Source: Agelaius tricolor
Lineage: Eukaryota > Chordata > Aves > Passeriformes > Icteridae
DNA length: 64,000 nt
Direction of reading: 5' to 3'
Assembly (NCBI GenBank): GCA_023055355.1
Contig: JALJCS010000009.1
Span: forward strand, 46,220,501-46,284,500
Below, one piece after another: positions 1 through 12,629 of the stretch (the stretch's first letter is position 1; the number at the start of each line of letters is the position of its first letter). The notes under the pieces were generated by a model. That model was not told the DNA's origin. It was given only the letters and a program-made list of their open reading frames with translations, and made no database searches. A program made the position numbers and the translations under genes.

Positions 1-1698
1 CTCAAGCTGCAAGCCAAATCAATCACAACAAATTACTGTTTAAAGCAGCTTCTCTTTCTTTGCAAATCCTTGAATCAATACCAGGGGAGTTTTGAGGTTT
101 TAAGTTCTGTTCTCTTTTGTTGTACTGTTGGTTTGGGGTTTTTTGGTGTTTTTTTTACTTTTTTTTTGTTTGTTTCTCTTTAAAGATCACCTAATTTAGC
201 TACAGTTCCTGGGCTCAAAGCAGTCTGTGAGAGTTCTATTACTTCAGCTGGTAAATAAACAAAAAATTGGTTTAGGGAAACTTAAAATTTATAAACCCAC
301 CAACCCACTGTGTGTATATTTTGTGTGGTGACAGATTCCCAAGCAAGATCAGAGCCACACCTGGGAACTCACAGCACCTTTGGGAAGAAAATCCCAAACA
401 AAACCTCCGGAGATAAAATCAGGCTTCATGTTGCAGGTAGAAAGATGCACAGAGAGGAGACAGAGCTTTGACCAAGGTGAATCCCAGCTTTCCCAAAGAC
501 AGGCAAAAGTCTGTCCCAAAATACAAATCAATCCAGAGTTAACACTGGTGTCATCCTCACTTTTATTTTATCAGAAGTGATTAGACAACCTTAGGTTGTG
601 GTTGGAGGAATCAATGCTGTGCAAGGACAACAGAACCTTCTACATGCCTTCACTTGAATGTCTGGACAATTTAAAATACAAAACAGGAAAACCAAACCAA
701 ACAAAAAACCCCCCACACCTGGTAATAGAGTTCTACCATTTCTGAGCTTCAGTTTGGAAAACCCACATCTTAATCAAAGGGATCAATTGAAAACATGAAA
801 TATTGCTTCAGCAAGTACCTTTTTACCTATAATCCTAAACTGTCATAAAGCATTATCTCCACCCTTCTGCAAAGACTGCTTCTGCAAAATCAGGTATTTC
901 TATGAAATATCTTTTGAAAAGTCCCACTGCATTGGTGTGACAAAAGAACAGTGGATCAATTGCCTTTTAGGCCAATATCCTATGTGTTTTAACTCTGGAG
1001 TCATGAGCAGAAATTAATGATTTATTTCTCTTCTAAAGCATTTATTTTCACAGTCAAGGAAATAAGGTTTGTCGTGCCAAGATGCTGATAGTGTGGAATA
1101 AATATATTTATATGCTTTTGTAATTATATTTATGGTATACCTGAGGGATTCCAACTCTGCAAATAAATCTTGCGATTTTCCACACTATGCAAATAAACAA
1201 TTCTATAGAGGGAATAAATGGTGTGTCCCACTACAGAATGTTTTTTCTTAAAAGTATCAACATGGATACAACATTGTCCTGTCAGACAGCAATGGGCAAG
1301 ATCCACCAAACTGTGGCAAATTGTGGCTTCCTGGCTGCCATAGCCTTGGGGCAGGGGGAAAGAAGAGGAAATGGAAAGACAGCTGAGGAACCCTGCAGCT
1401 CATTCTGCCCATTTTCCTCCCCTGCCCACTGCAAACCCATCCCAGCTCCTGAGGGAACAAGAGCAGCTTCACATCTGTGGTTAAACACAGGAGGGACAGA
1501 CAAGGCTGTTTGCCTCCCCCGCAGTTTTGGGGTAAGCAAATCTTGTTGATTTTCTGCCATCCACTATTAATCTTAACAAATTCAGCAAGGCAACTATCCA
1601 TTTAAACATATGTAACTGTGAGAAGAATTAATCCTGAGTTTAATTCCATTCCCTTCCTTTGGTGGCATCACTTCAATAGCAGCCAGGCATCCTGCATG
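1..1698. other. Intergenic, no gene seen
   Basis: AT-rich non-coding DNA. It contains a T/G-rich low-complexity tract at about 118-180 (runs of T broken by GG and GGGG) and an A/C-rich tract at about 674-717. Open frames of 92-120 codons at 1187-1601 overlap on both strands and show no domain or family likeness. Confidence 0.6.
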
Positions 1699-1887
1699 AT
1701 TTAATTGCATTTATCCTCACAGCAACCTTGTGGAGAGGCAAACACCATTATCCCTGTTTGACAAGTGGGGATCTGAAGCACACAGAAACTGAATGACCTG
1801 TTCAAGGTCACAGAGAAATCTGTTGCAGCATAAGCACTAAATCCCAGATTTGCTGAGTCCTTTGACAGCACAATCCACTAGAGCTAC
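1699..1887 (-). mobile_element. MIR (tRNA-derived CORE-SINE), ancient copy
   Basis: The plus strand reads as the reverse complement of a MIR element nearly end to end. In order it has TTTATCCTCACAGCAACC, then CATTATCCCTGTTTGACAAG (the MIR 'CCCATTTTACAGATGAG' region), then GAAACTGAATGACC, then TTCAAGGTCACAGAG (the MIR core), then CAAATCCCAG and AGTCC from the tRNA-like head, ending near CACTAGAGCTAC. The element therefore lies on the minus strand. MIR spread before the amniote split, so this copy is very old, yet the core is still easy to read. Boundaries are good to about 15 bases. Confidence 0.85.
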
Positions 1888-4800
1888 CTGCTACTGGTGC
1901 TGGCAACTCTTCCTGAAAGGACAAATAGTATTTGCCTTTTAATTGCCACAAACTCTTCCTTCGTGCTGAAAAGAAATCAGGCAAATTGCACCAATCAAAA
2001 ACACCCTAGGGAAAAGAATCTGACCTGAAGTATTCCACACAGGACTATAAATACAAACAAAAATGAGAAATCTTTTCTACTACATAGAGGCAGTGGTTTT
2101 TTCTTTCAAAATATAAACTTCTTGCTGGCAGCAGTGCAGCACAAAGAGATAAAACATGGAATGCCTTACATACTGGGGAAAAAAGGATCTCCTCTCTTTC
2201 CTTTTTTTCTTTACACATATTTTATCTTCCCTCTCCTTGTTTCTCCCCTTCCTTTCATGAAGGAAGATAAGTCCTGGCAGTGAAGTCACTGACACCTGTT
2301 TCCCAGTTAATGGCTAGTAAAGGCATTTTTACCATTTCCCCAAGGATGGTGCAGCTTGGACTGAAAATATTTCAAATATTTCACGTTCAAACAGGTAAGC
2401 CCAGCTCTGCAGCTGCTGGGACAAGTTTTTCTCTGAGCTAACCTGTCTTCAGAAGGCGCTCTCTTCACAAAGTTGCATGGGCTCAACAGAGGATTCTGGG
2501 GAGCCACACAATTTAAAGGAAAATAATGTGAATAGCAAAGAAGGTAATTGAAAAGGTAACCAGGTATGTGTGGCAGGGAAGGCAAACATACAGAGGTGAG
2601 CTAAGTTAATTTACTGAAAGGTCAGAACAGAATCAGTCTTTTGCTCTCCTTGTGCAAGCAGAAGGGGAGCAGATACCAGGAGAAACGTGCATTGCTATGC
2701 AAATAATTTGCTTTATAACTACCATAAAGAATAGGCAGCTTGTACAAAAATGTCAAAGGGAGCATAGAGAGCAAAGGAGAGGTGTGGATTAGTGAATAAC
2801 TGAGGAGATGGTGACTAAATGTCACTTTGCTACTGCCCCTTCAGCTGTTCTGGAGGCATTGTTTCCCTCCCATCCTTCGATCTCTCTCCTTGTAAAATTC
2901 AGCACAACTGTTAGCAATGGAATCACAACAAAATAATGATGCCATGGCTGTGGAGCACATCCATTTCTGCCAGCAAAAAAAGCTAAATATTATTACCTAT
3001 AAAGGAATATCTCTAGGCATGTCACATTTCACTCTAATGGCACAGAAAAAAAGAAAAATCTGTTGAAAAATAAAAAAGCCCAGTGAGTTCCCCTTCAATG
3101 CTGCATGATCAGTGCAATTGTACAAACCTCCCCTTGAAGCTCTTCAGATCCTAGATCCCTCACAAAAGTAGGACCCAGAAATGCTGCAATTCTACATGGA
3201 CTAGGTTGGGTGACTTCATTGACATTGTCTGTGCACTACTAGTCCTTCTCAAACCAGTTGAAGCAGAGGTAATGTCAGCAATGACTGTGGCTTTTTAATG
3301 TTCAAACTTGCAAAAGCTTGCCATTGGAGGTATGGATTCTGAGTAGGGGGATTTATAGATTTTCTTAAAAAAAACAAAACAAAAGAAAACAAACACTCAC
3401 AACAAAAACTAAACAAACAAACAAAAACCACCAAAAAAACTCCAACCTGCTTTGCTATCCCCCTTTTGTGAACGGCTTTGAAATCACTCACAGAATCAAG
3501 GAATCCATAAATAACAGATTTTAAAATTAAGAAACCTTAAAACACACACACACTCCTCCACCCAGTGTCCAGATTTGCTTTATTAGAAGACTGAAGCAAA
3601 TCTTTTTCAAGGGAGTGGCTACAAATTAAACTTGCAATTTTGAAGAATTATGAAATTCCCCAGGAGAAGAATATAAAGCTCCCCAGTGCACGGGACATCC
3701 CTGTTAGCTCATTTTATACCGCATATTTCCATTAGCTGGCACTGTGCAATGTGCTCCCTCTCTCCATATGCTCCCCGAACTGCGGATTTCTGCACTTTTG
3801 GGAGGTGAGCAATTCAGATTTGGCAAATCTCTCCCACATCTTTGGTGTCAAGTCTTCTGCACTGCCTTGGCCAGCAGATTCCAGCAGGTTCCCACCCTGC
3901 TGCTTCATTACACCCTGGGATGGGATTTTTACCCTAAATTGTGCAGCAGCCAGGTTATGCCAAGGTGAGAATCCCTCAGTTGTTATTGCATTCATCTTGG
4001 TGCTGACCTTTAAGCCTCTCTTGGTGCAGAACACACACTTTTTATGCTCACTGAGCTTTCCTTTTCAATCTAGAGGTGAAACTTTATTGTGGAGATTGTC
4101 TCTGTACTTCAGTTTTTGTGAAAACATAACATTTGCTTTTTATATTGGAGAAAAATACTGGGAAAGGGCTGGCATGCTCTTTAAATATGAAATTCCTTTT
4201 GCCCCAAATTGCTGTTGCTGCTCTCCAATAATAACTCATTTTCTTTTGGGGTTTCTTTCCAGGTTCTGCAGGAAGGATAAGTGAACTGTTCTTGCAAAAA
4301 TGAAAAAGAAAAACCACAAAACTCGTGTTTTGTTGTTTTTTGTTGGCTGGAGGCAGATGGGGGGACATAGCATATTTTATCCCTTCAAAGACTAGAGAAT
4401 CTTTTATCCATTTCTGTGTAATGCAGCTTTCTGGCTGTGTGGCACAGGATGCAGGATTAGCACAACCAGAAAACCTAAGAGCACATTGGCAGCCTCAGCA
4501 AGAAGTGCTGCTTTGTAAGTCTGGTACCAAAGAAACAAAAAAGGTTTTCCAAACCCCTCCTACATCACACGGTGCTTGAAAACTTCTGAGGGGAGAGACT
4601 GGCACATCACTCCTCCAGGAGCACTGATATTTCCTCATGGAAGTACCAGGGAAGCAGTCTCCAGACTTTATTCCTTAATTCTGCTTTTGCCTTCACTAAT
4701 TCCAGGCAAAACTGAAACCACAGCTTCTCTTCGTGATAAGAATACCCTAAAACACCCCAAAACTAAGGGAAAGGAAGGAAACTTCTACCAGGTTACTTTC

Positions 4801-7800
4801 AATTATTTCACCTCGATTTTTTTATGTTGAAGCAGAGATTCTTGTTCCTCTTCACTGCTATCACTGGTTTGATGTAAATGTCCATCATGTGCTCCATAGA
4901 GAACCTTCTCAATTCTCCAACTGCTACTGAGACATGCAAAAAGCCACCCAAAACAGCAGAAAAGAAGGCAGAAAAGCAACTAAGAAAATAGAAGAATCTG
5001 GCTGACACCTTATTAATGCCTCCTTCAAGCAGGCAAACACTTGTCACAATAAATCTCATCTGTCCTGGAGCACAGTATTTTTCAGCCTTATTATTTCCAA
5101 TATTTTGCCTGCCATTCCTGAATGGTTGTTCAGAAACAAAAGCTTGTCCTTGAGAAGCAAGAGAAAGTTGCTCTATTTTCAGTCTGAATTGCCTCCTAAT
5201 ATAAGCACTGAAACGCTGGGAATCATGCAAACTCTCCAGTAAAATATGATGATAGAGTATACCTAGAAATACCTCAGCTTAATAGGTGTTGTGCCATTAA
5301 CAGTGGATTTGATGGAAGCAAGTAGATGTAAATCTGTCAGGAAGACAAAGATTTACAGTAATATCCCTAGCAGTGGATGGTTTTCATCACACTTAGGACT
5401 GTCAGGCAACTCGTGGGTTTTCCTCCATCCCTTTAGGCATGAAGGCCCTTTCATTTTATTTAGGAGCTGGATGTTCACCTTCAGGCATTCTGCACTGCCA
5501 GGGGAAGCTCTCCAATGCCCTGTCCCTTTTTATGGATGGAACCCACAGCTCAGGTGACTTTACACATCCTCATTTCCAAATAGAACCTTGCCTTACGTGC
5601 TGGACATTAAACAGACAAGACCCAACCTTATGGCACATGCATTTACAAGGTTAAAGCACTGTCTGCACTACAGTGCCTGCATATTCCCAAAAGCAGAGTG
5701 GAAAAGCCCTGCTTTTCTCCCAGAGGGACAGCAGTGGGGTAAAGGGGGCTGAACACCTTTTTGGCAGCTCCAAAAAGCAGCATGGAAAGTACCTATGGGA
5801 TGCATCCCTTGCAGAGAAGATGATACAGGGAACAGAAATAGAGGTAGCTGGGACTCTACCATTTAAATTTGGGGTTATAGCAGGGGAAATTGATGTCAAA
5901 GACTAAAAAAAGAACCCCTTTTGAAGTGTGTGGTTCCTTCTGCTGAGCAAAGCCTTTCACCCAAGTGCTCACACAAACACATCAGAGCTCTGGAGGATTT
6001 CTCCAGCATGGTGAGAGACGCCTTTCTCGGGGTGAAAGAGAAGCTTCACACAAATCAAACTGCAATAACAAAGCAAAGCTTTAATTATACCCCACTGTTT
6101 CTGCTCTCTTAACTGTCATCAGTGGTATAATGAGCAAAATTATATGATGCACCACGGGCAACCCAACTTTTCAGTGCTCAACACTCATAAAGATGAAAAC
6201 CTCTGGCAATCAGTGCTAAACACAGAGTCTGACTGTGCTAATAACTGAGGTAAAGTATCTCTGTACCACAACACTCCAGATGCAGCAAATCTCAAGCCTA
6301 GGAACTCCTCAAAAGCTGAGCAATTATGGGCTTAAATCTACCTCTGATCAAGAACTTCAAATGCACCCGGTGTCCAAAAGAAAGGCTGTTAGGTGCTTCC
6401 TGCAGAGAACCCCTTATCTGCTTCAATCCTAATTAATCCTTCCAGCTGCTTCTTTTCCAGCTGGAAAAAAAACCAACAGCAGCAAAATACCTGCATCTCA
6501 CAGGTTTATTCACAAAACAGCATCTTCCCCAACCAGCCAGCATCGTGCCATTCCTAAAAACTCAGTTTTGGCACAAAAGCCCATAAATAATTCACTAGCA
6601 ACACATTCTAAATACCACTTACCAATTACCAGTGAAACAGAGTACATTCAATTGCATCCTGTGGTACTGAAACTTATAACTGCAATTTCCATGTGAAAAC
6701 TATCTGCAAGATAAATTCAAATACACTGAGGCAGCAACATTTAAACTAAATTAAAACACTTTGCAGTTTTCCTTTTTGCCACAAATGCTTTAATGGGCCT
6801 TCTATTTAAAGGCTTTTTCTCTATTAAAGTTTCACCATTTCAAATCCTGCTTTGCCCACAGCCTGCCAGGCGTCTCCTGTCACCTTCACAGTGTGTCCCA
6901 ATGTTATTAAGCCAGGACTTATGGATTGCAAGAGCAGAAGAGGTCATCACAATCTTTAATCTTGCTCTCTGCACAAAATGGGTAAAGACAACAAACGACA
7001 GCAGCTCTGCCTCATGCCTAGAACTGGTTAGCTCCAGTAGTTAATTACACTTACAATTAAAAGTTTGTTCTCTATTTTGATTTTTATAACTGTCTTAATT
7101 GCATTGCTTGAATCTTACAGTGCTTTTGTCATCCAGAGACCAGCAGCTTCTTTTTACAGCCTCAGCAACTTTGCCCCCTCTTCCTCCCCTGAAAATAGCT
7201 TTATGACAATGTTTAGAATGAGAATTCTTTGAAGTATCATCACATTTGAAGGTGCAATTTCTCAGGAAGCTTTTGAGCTTTCCACTATTTTGATTCATGT
7301 GAAGAACAATTATTCAATCAATTCTTTGGCAAATAACATTCACAATTACACACACACAGAGAAATTAGATTGATTCTCTAGCCATGACTCCTTCCTGCCT
7401 ATATCTGAAAATGTGTTTGGACAAAGGGTTTGCAATTCCTGTTGCAACCTGGAAGGAATCATTCAATCAAAATCTCCCCGTTTTTTCTTGTTTCAGGCCC
7501 ACAATTCCAAACACAGAATCAGATGTCCTAGAAAATAACTATATAAAATTTTGTGAAATTATTTACAAAAGGAAAAATTTCTTGACACAAGCCTATATGA
7601 AAGACACAACTGGGGTCACATATCCAAATTAATGAAAAAAATGCATGGCTACTCAAAGCCAGTCTCTCAAACATGGATATTCCATGAACATTGTTACATA
7701 CCATGTCCATTCTTCAGCATTTTTCCTGGGATGCTGCTTTAAGCTTCCTGAGATGGAATACTTTTGCAATTTGGGCAATTTTATTGCTGGGAGATGGACA

Positions 7801-9247
7801 CAAAACTATGAAAACTCTCCAGTAACTTTGTGCTTACCTCAACAGCACCTCTGAAACCAGCAGATCCACCCAAAATTAAGATGAAGTCACTGTGGGACGA
7901 ACTGAAAGTCAGCATTTTCTGAACTCTATGTACGTTTTCCCCAGATTTTTGAAAATTAGGATATAAATTCATTTGAAACATGTGCCCTACATGTTCTGCT
8001 CATGAGTCAGCTTCACATACCTGCAATATTTTATATGGCCCTGCCTGGGTTCCCCCACAATCTGTAGGAGTGGAATCCCCTCAATCCCCTATATTTATTT
8101 GCAGAATCTATTAATGTACATATTGTAGTCAAGTAACAATTTCCTTCCCTTCTTAAAACTACTTTCTTTGTTGGTCTGAAAAACTCAAGACTTAAGGGAA
8201 GGAAAGCCAGGGCAAGGAAACCATAAGAAATTAAAAACCAGGAAAACAATCCTTTCTACACCTCTGCTCGCAGGAATAAAGGCTGTTGCTCTCTGAGCTT
8301 TGCCAAAAAAACTTCCTTAAGGAATTTTCTCCTGTGATTCCATCCCCTGGAGCATAAATGACAGAATAAATACAGGGCAGCTGCTGGGATTTGGCACCAT
8401 TTGTTGTGCTGTGTCCCTGGAAAGCTGCAGTAGCTCATGGCTGTGCCCAGGGCCCTTCAGGAGCTGCAATTTCACAGTTTGATTCCCAGCTCTGCCTTGC
8501 AGGGCTGCTGCCCTAATGAGTTTCTGGAGCTTCATACACCCTGGGAAAGGCTCTGTCTGCTGCTGTTCCCCAACAGGTAATGCAGAAAACATCAGAGCAA
8601 AATAAAGGCAAAGCACATCAACACTGGGAGGGCAGGAGGAAGCACTCAGAATGCTTTGGCAGAGGTGGATCTGTCTTTTTTTTTCCCCTTGCTGCTCTGT
8701 CATTGCCTTTTTCTCTATTTTTATTTCAGAGCACTGCCACAGTTGCTCTTACCCTGCTGAAGTGCAGGGATCACTTGGGGAGCTGGGGAACTTTGTATTT
8801 TTTGCATAGGTAACGAGTGCTAATTGCAAACCATGACGATGCTCTTGGAAGAGCAAGGAAATTGAAAGAACTGGGAATAAGTCAGCCAGGAAACTTCAGC
8901 TGAGGGGAAAAAATAAACAATTTCACGCACACAAGCTGTACAATAACTATGAATTCTTTCATATTTCCTTCCAAAGTCCTACAAACAATTTTCCCAAGTG
9001 CCTTTTGGTCAGAGAAAGAAACTTCACACCTGATGTAACCTCTGTAAGTGCTCATCTTTTACTTTTCACATAACTGTGTGGACATTCAAGAGACATCTTA
9101 ATAAAGCAGGGATTTATGAAGTCACCTTCCAGCCACTAAAATCTCAAGAGCATTCATCCAGGACGTTGACATTTTTATGTAGCCAGCAGTGAGATTATGG
9201 CTGTATGCTTGGCTTCAAATCTTTTACTTGAAAATAAAATAAATCTG
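1888..9247. other. Intergenic, no gene seen
   Basis: No recognisable gene or named repeat. An A/C-rich low-complexity tract lies at about 3366-3447, with (AAAC)n at 3408-3425 and short CA runs near 3542 and 7348. The longest open frame in the window (plus strand, 3751-4284, 177 codons) is here. It is Cys, Phe and Ser rich, lacks any domain I recognise, and overlaps open frames on the other strand, so I treat it as chance. Confidence 0.55.
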
Positions 9248-9405
9248 GAAAAAAAAAACCACACAAACCTATGGATCAGCATAAGGAAGATGGTGGGTGG
9301 CCATTTCATTCTTACTTTGAGATTTACTCAAAAGAAGTATTTAAGTATTATTGGGGGTTTTAAAAAAATACAGAAAAAAAACCCCCAAAAACCAACAACC
9401 AATCC
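9248..9405. repeat. A/C-rich low-complexity tracts with a small inverted repeat
   Basis: Runs of A with interspersed C occur at about 9248-9270 and 9371-9405. TTGGGGGTTTT at 9351-9361 is the exact reverse complement of AAAACCCCCAA at 9378-9388, so the second tract sits in an 11-bp inverted repeat with a 16-base A-rich spacer. Confidence 0.6.
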
Positions 9406-9524
9406 CATAGAATAAAGACTTACTTAAATAGTGCCTCATTGTGTTTTAGAGTGAAATGATACAGAACAGCTTACTATTGTACAGTTATTTGCTGTATCTC
9501 ATCATCCAACTTGCAAATAAAGAT

Positions 9525-9592
9525 ATTTATGGTATTATAAATACAATATATTATAGTATCTATATAAATATAGATATTTATAGTATCAGAAT
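9525..9592. repeat. AT-rich simple sequence
   Basis: Imperfect TATTTATAG/TATAAATA units with near-palindromic CTATATAAATATAG. Low-complexity DNA, not a TATA promoter in any visible gene context. Confidence 0.7.
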
Positions 9593-12500
9593 TGATCTCT
9601 TAGGGAGACAACTCATACCCAGCAACTATTTCAACCTCAGGTGACTGATCTCCACCCTTTGGATCATACAGCCACATTTCATCCACTTTCCCAGCCCACA
9701 GCTCACCAAATGAGCTACAATTGGAGACCCTCTCATTTAATTGCAAGAGGTGCTTGGGGGAAATGTTTAACCAGGAAAACCCTGCACAGGCTGTTCCCAG
9801 TTACCTTCTCATTCTCCATGTGCCTGGAGATGGCTTCCAAGGCTGCCCCAAAGAATTCCCAGTGCCTGGAAAGGGTATGAAGAGTCTGTAGCTCCCCAGA
9901 TCTTATTTCTTTCCCTTTCTGACATCAGGTGTGAAGTTTTCCTGGAAGAAATTCCCACCACAGCCTTCCTAAGATAATGGCATTATCCACTAATTTGCAG
10001 TGGCATTGGGCAGCTCCCTCAGCAACCCTGGATTCATCCCAGGGACTTGTGTCCATCCCAAATTCCCCCCCACCCCCCCAGGGATCACTTTGGGACAGCA
10101 GACAGCTCCTCCAGGGGGAAGAGGGCTCATCTCCCACCCCTCTCCCTTCTGGAAAACAGCCCAGCTGCTCAGGGAGTGAAGTGTGGCTGCCTTTACTTTG
10201 CTCTTCAATTTGATAAAGCAGGAGAGGTCAAGGGAGGCAGCTCAGAATGGATAAAGTTCTTCACTTAGCCAGAAAAGCAATCACATTTATTTCTCCCTGA
10301 ATTTGTCATGAAGAAGATCCAGAGGGCCTGAAGCCAGCACTGCCACTCTAAAAGCAACGGTGTGCCAAAGTAAAGGCACAAAGAGCTCCCTGAGGGATAT
10401 ATTAGGGTCTTGTTCAAAACCTGGATTTCTGCTGCTCTGCTTCTTCAAAGGTTCATCTCTTTCCCACTCCAAAAAAAAAAGCAGATTTGGGATTGCAAAC
10501 AGAAGGAACAGCACTGGGCCGGGGGGAAAATGGAGAAGAAAATGATTAAAATAAGAGCTGTCCTCCCACTACACACAGGTAACACTCTGACAGCTTCTCC
10601 AGCTATAATGTCATATAAAAAGCATTCTGAATTAACTTCAGACCTTTTTAATTTCTGATTTCAAATTAAACTTCCTCTAAATGCCCACCCACTTTGAGAA
10701 AGACAATTTAATTAATTCCCTGAAGACATATTTGAAGAGACATGAGAGCCACCCCCTTAAGGATAGGTAATAAGTGTTCTGCCCAAAATGGGAGACAAGG
10801 AGAAAATACCCACAGAGGATGTTAAAGCCTGGTTTGTGTCATCTGAGGTAAAAAAAAAAAAAAAATTAAAAAAAAATCTAAGAATGAAACTGTGCCAGCA
10901 GATTTAAAGGCTGCTAAAAATCACCTTGAACATCACTTCTGACTCCTGCAAGTGACTCTGAAATTCACAGTTCTACCCATGGTAATATTTTTAACAATTT
11001 TGCTGGCTTTATGGGGAAGATTCCTTGCTTTAGCCCAAGACTCAGAACTAGACAGAGGTTTTGGTAAAGATGGTATTAATAGAGGCCAACTTCAGAAATC
11101 TCCAGGCATCTCAACACCTTCAGCACATGGGAGTTGTCATTTACCAAATCAGCCTGGACATCAGTCTGGAGCATAAGAAACCCCACACACCTGATTCTGG
11201 GCATCACATAAGTCCCCCTTTGCAGTTCACTGTTCTTCCATTTTTTCACATCTGATCTGGATTTTGCTACTCCAGAACCATCAAAGCACCTCATTAAATA
11301 TTCAAAGGATCACTAAGCCATCAGTCTACAGAAGGAGCCAAAACTGCATTTACTTTCTTTTCTTTAATCTCCCAGACCTTAATTGCCATATTGACAAAAA
11401 AGAAACAGTTGTTTACCTTCTAAAGTCTCAGGAGTGACTGCCAAATTAATCCTTTTAAGCAGTGTTTCTCCAGCTCCAGAAACAAGTAAGCAGCATGCAA
11501 AGACGTGAGATACTCCCCTAAGAGGCAGTAAACACACACTGCCTCAAAATTAATCTTGACTATTATAACTTGTCACAGATTTCTTCTTTCCTGTCTCATA
11601 GAGCCCAGAGGTTCTTGCTTCTCAGAGCACTCAGGAGACTTTGAAACTTATGCACAAAAACATAGCTGTGTGCAGGGGCCAAAGCAGAGTCAAAGTGGTG
11701 GAGCAGAGTTATCTAAAGAGCCCACAGAATCATAAAGCATAAAGAAATTTTTTTTGTGTGTGTTAGACTCCTGGCAAATATGAAAATGACCTGCACATTG
11801 AAAACACTGTGAAAACACTAATGAATTCTGTGATGCTGTGTCCTATAATGAGCCAGTGCTGTACATTTTAGAGCACCAATGATTTTCCTTCCCCAGGCTG
11901 AGCTATCACCCACTCTGTGGATAAATTCACAGGTGCTGGAAGGTTCGAAACTGACTTTTGTCTTACAGCTGAAACATTGAAACAAGTATTGCTTCCTCTT
12001 AGATGATGCTAAAAATTCAGTTTGCAAAGAAAATGCAATTCATTGCAAAAACAAGGACAAGTGCTTTGTGTATCAGCTCCAAACTGCAAGAGTGCTGATA
12101 GGCTTTAGTCACAATCCCCAATAAACTGAAAAACCCTGAAAGATTTGCAACTTTTCTCCACATATTGCCCTCTGTCTGCCCTGAGGTAAACCAGGACTCA
12201 CCAGAGAGACCCTTTCCCATTTTGTCTGCAGTAGGAAATACACCCCAAATACTGAATTGAAGCAGCTGGTCAATGGCAGGAAATTCAAATCAAGGAGCTG
12301 CATGTTTAGGTGCAATCCAGCACACAGCATGCATGATTGCCACTTTTTTGCTGCCTGATGGCTTCCCCTTGCTTTAAGGGTCTCAGAGCCTTTATATGGT
12401 CCCCCACTGCCACCTCTAAATTTCACTGACTCACAGTTGTTTGCCCCAGCATTATTTCAGTCTAGAACGGTTTTGAAGAGCTCTCTTGCAAAAAAATCAA

Positions 12501-12609
12501 GCCAAAATAAAACCTATTTTGAGAAGAAATATGTGAGAAATGAGGTTTTTAGGTTGCTACCTGGGTTCTGAGCAAGATCAATGGGAATAAAAGGGTACCA
12601 CTAATATCT
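9593..12609. other. Intergenic, no gene seen
   Basis: Non-coding. It contains a C-rich run at about 10063-10081, a poly(A) run at 10850-10865 followed by a second A9 run, and no recognised repeat. Overlapping open frames at 9925-10268 arise from a locally GC-richer stretch and match nothing I know. Confidence 0.55.
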
Positions 12610-12629
12610 TTTATATATATATATATAAA
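12610..12629. repeat. (TA)n microsatellite
   Basis: TTATATATATATATATAAAT, about eight TA dinucleotides. Confidence 0.9.

Noticed and set aside
3751..4284. Longest open frame in the window (177 codons, plus strand)
   Set aside because: No domain, odd Cys/Phe/Ser composition, overlapping open frames on the other strand. By a rough estimate from stop-codon frequency, a frame of this length is not surprising in 64 kb read six ways.
12610..12629. TATATA run as a promoter TATA box
   Set aside because: It is a simple TA microsatellite with no gene or start-site context.
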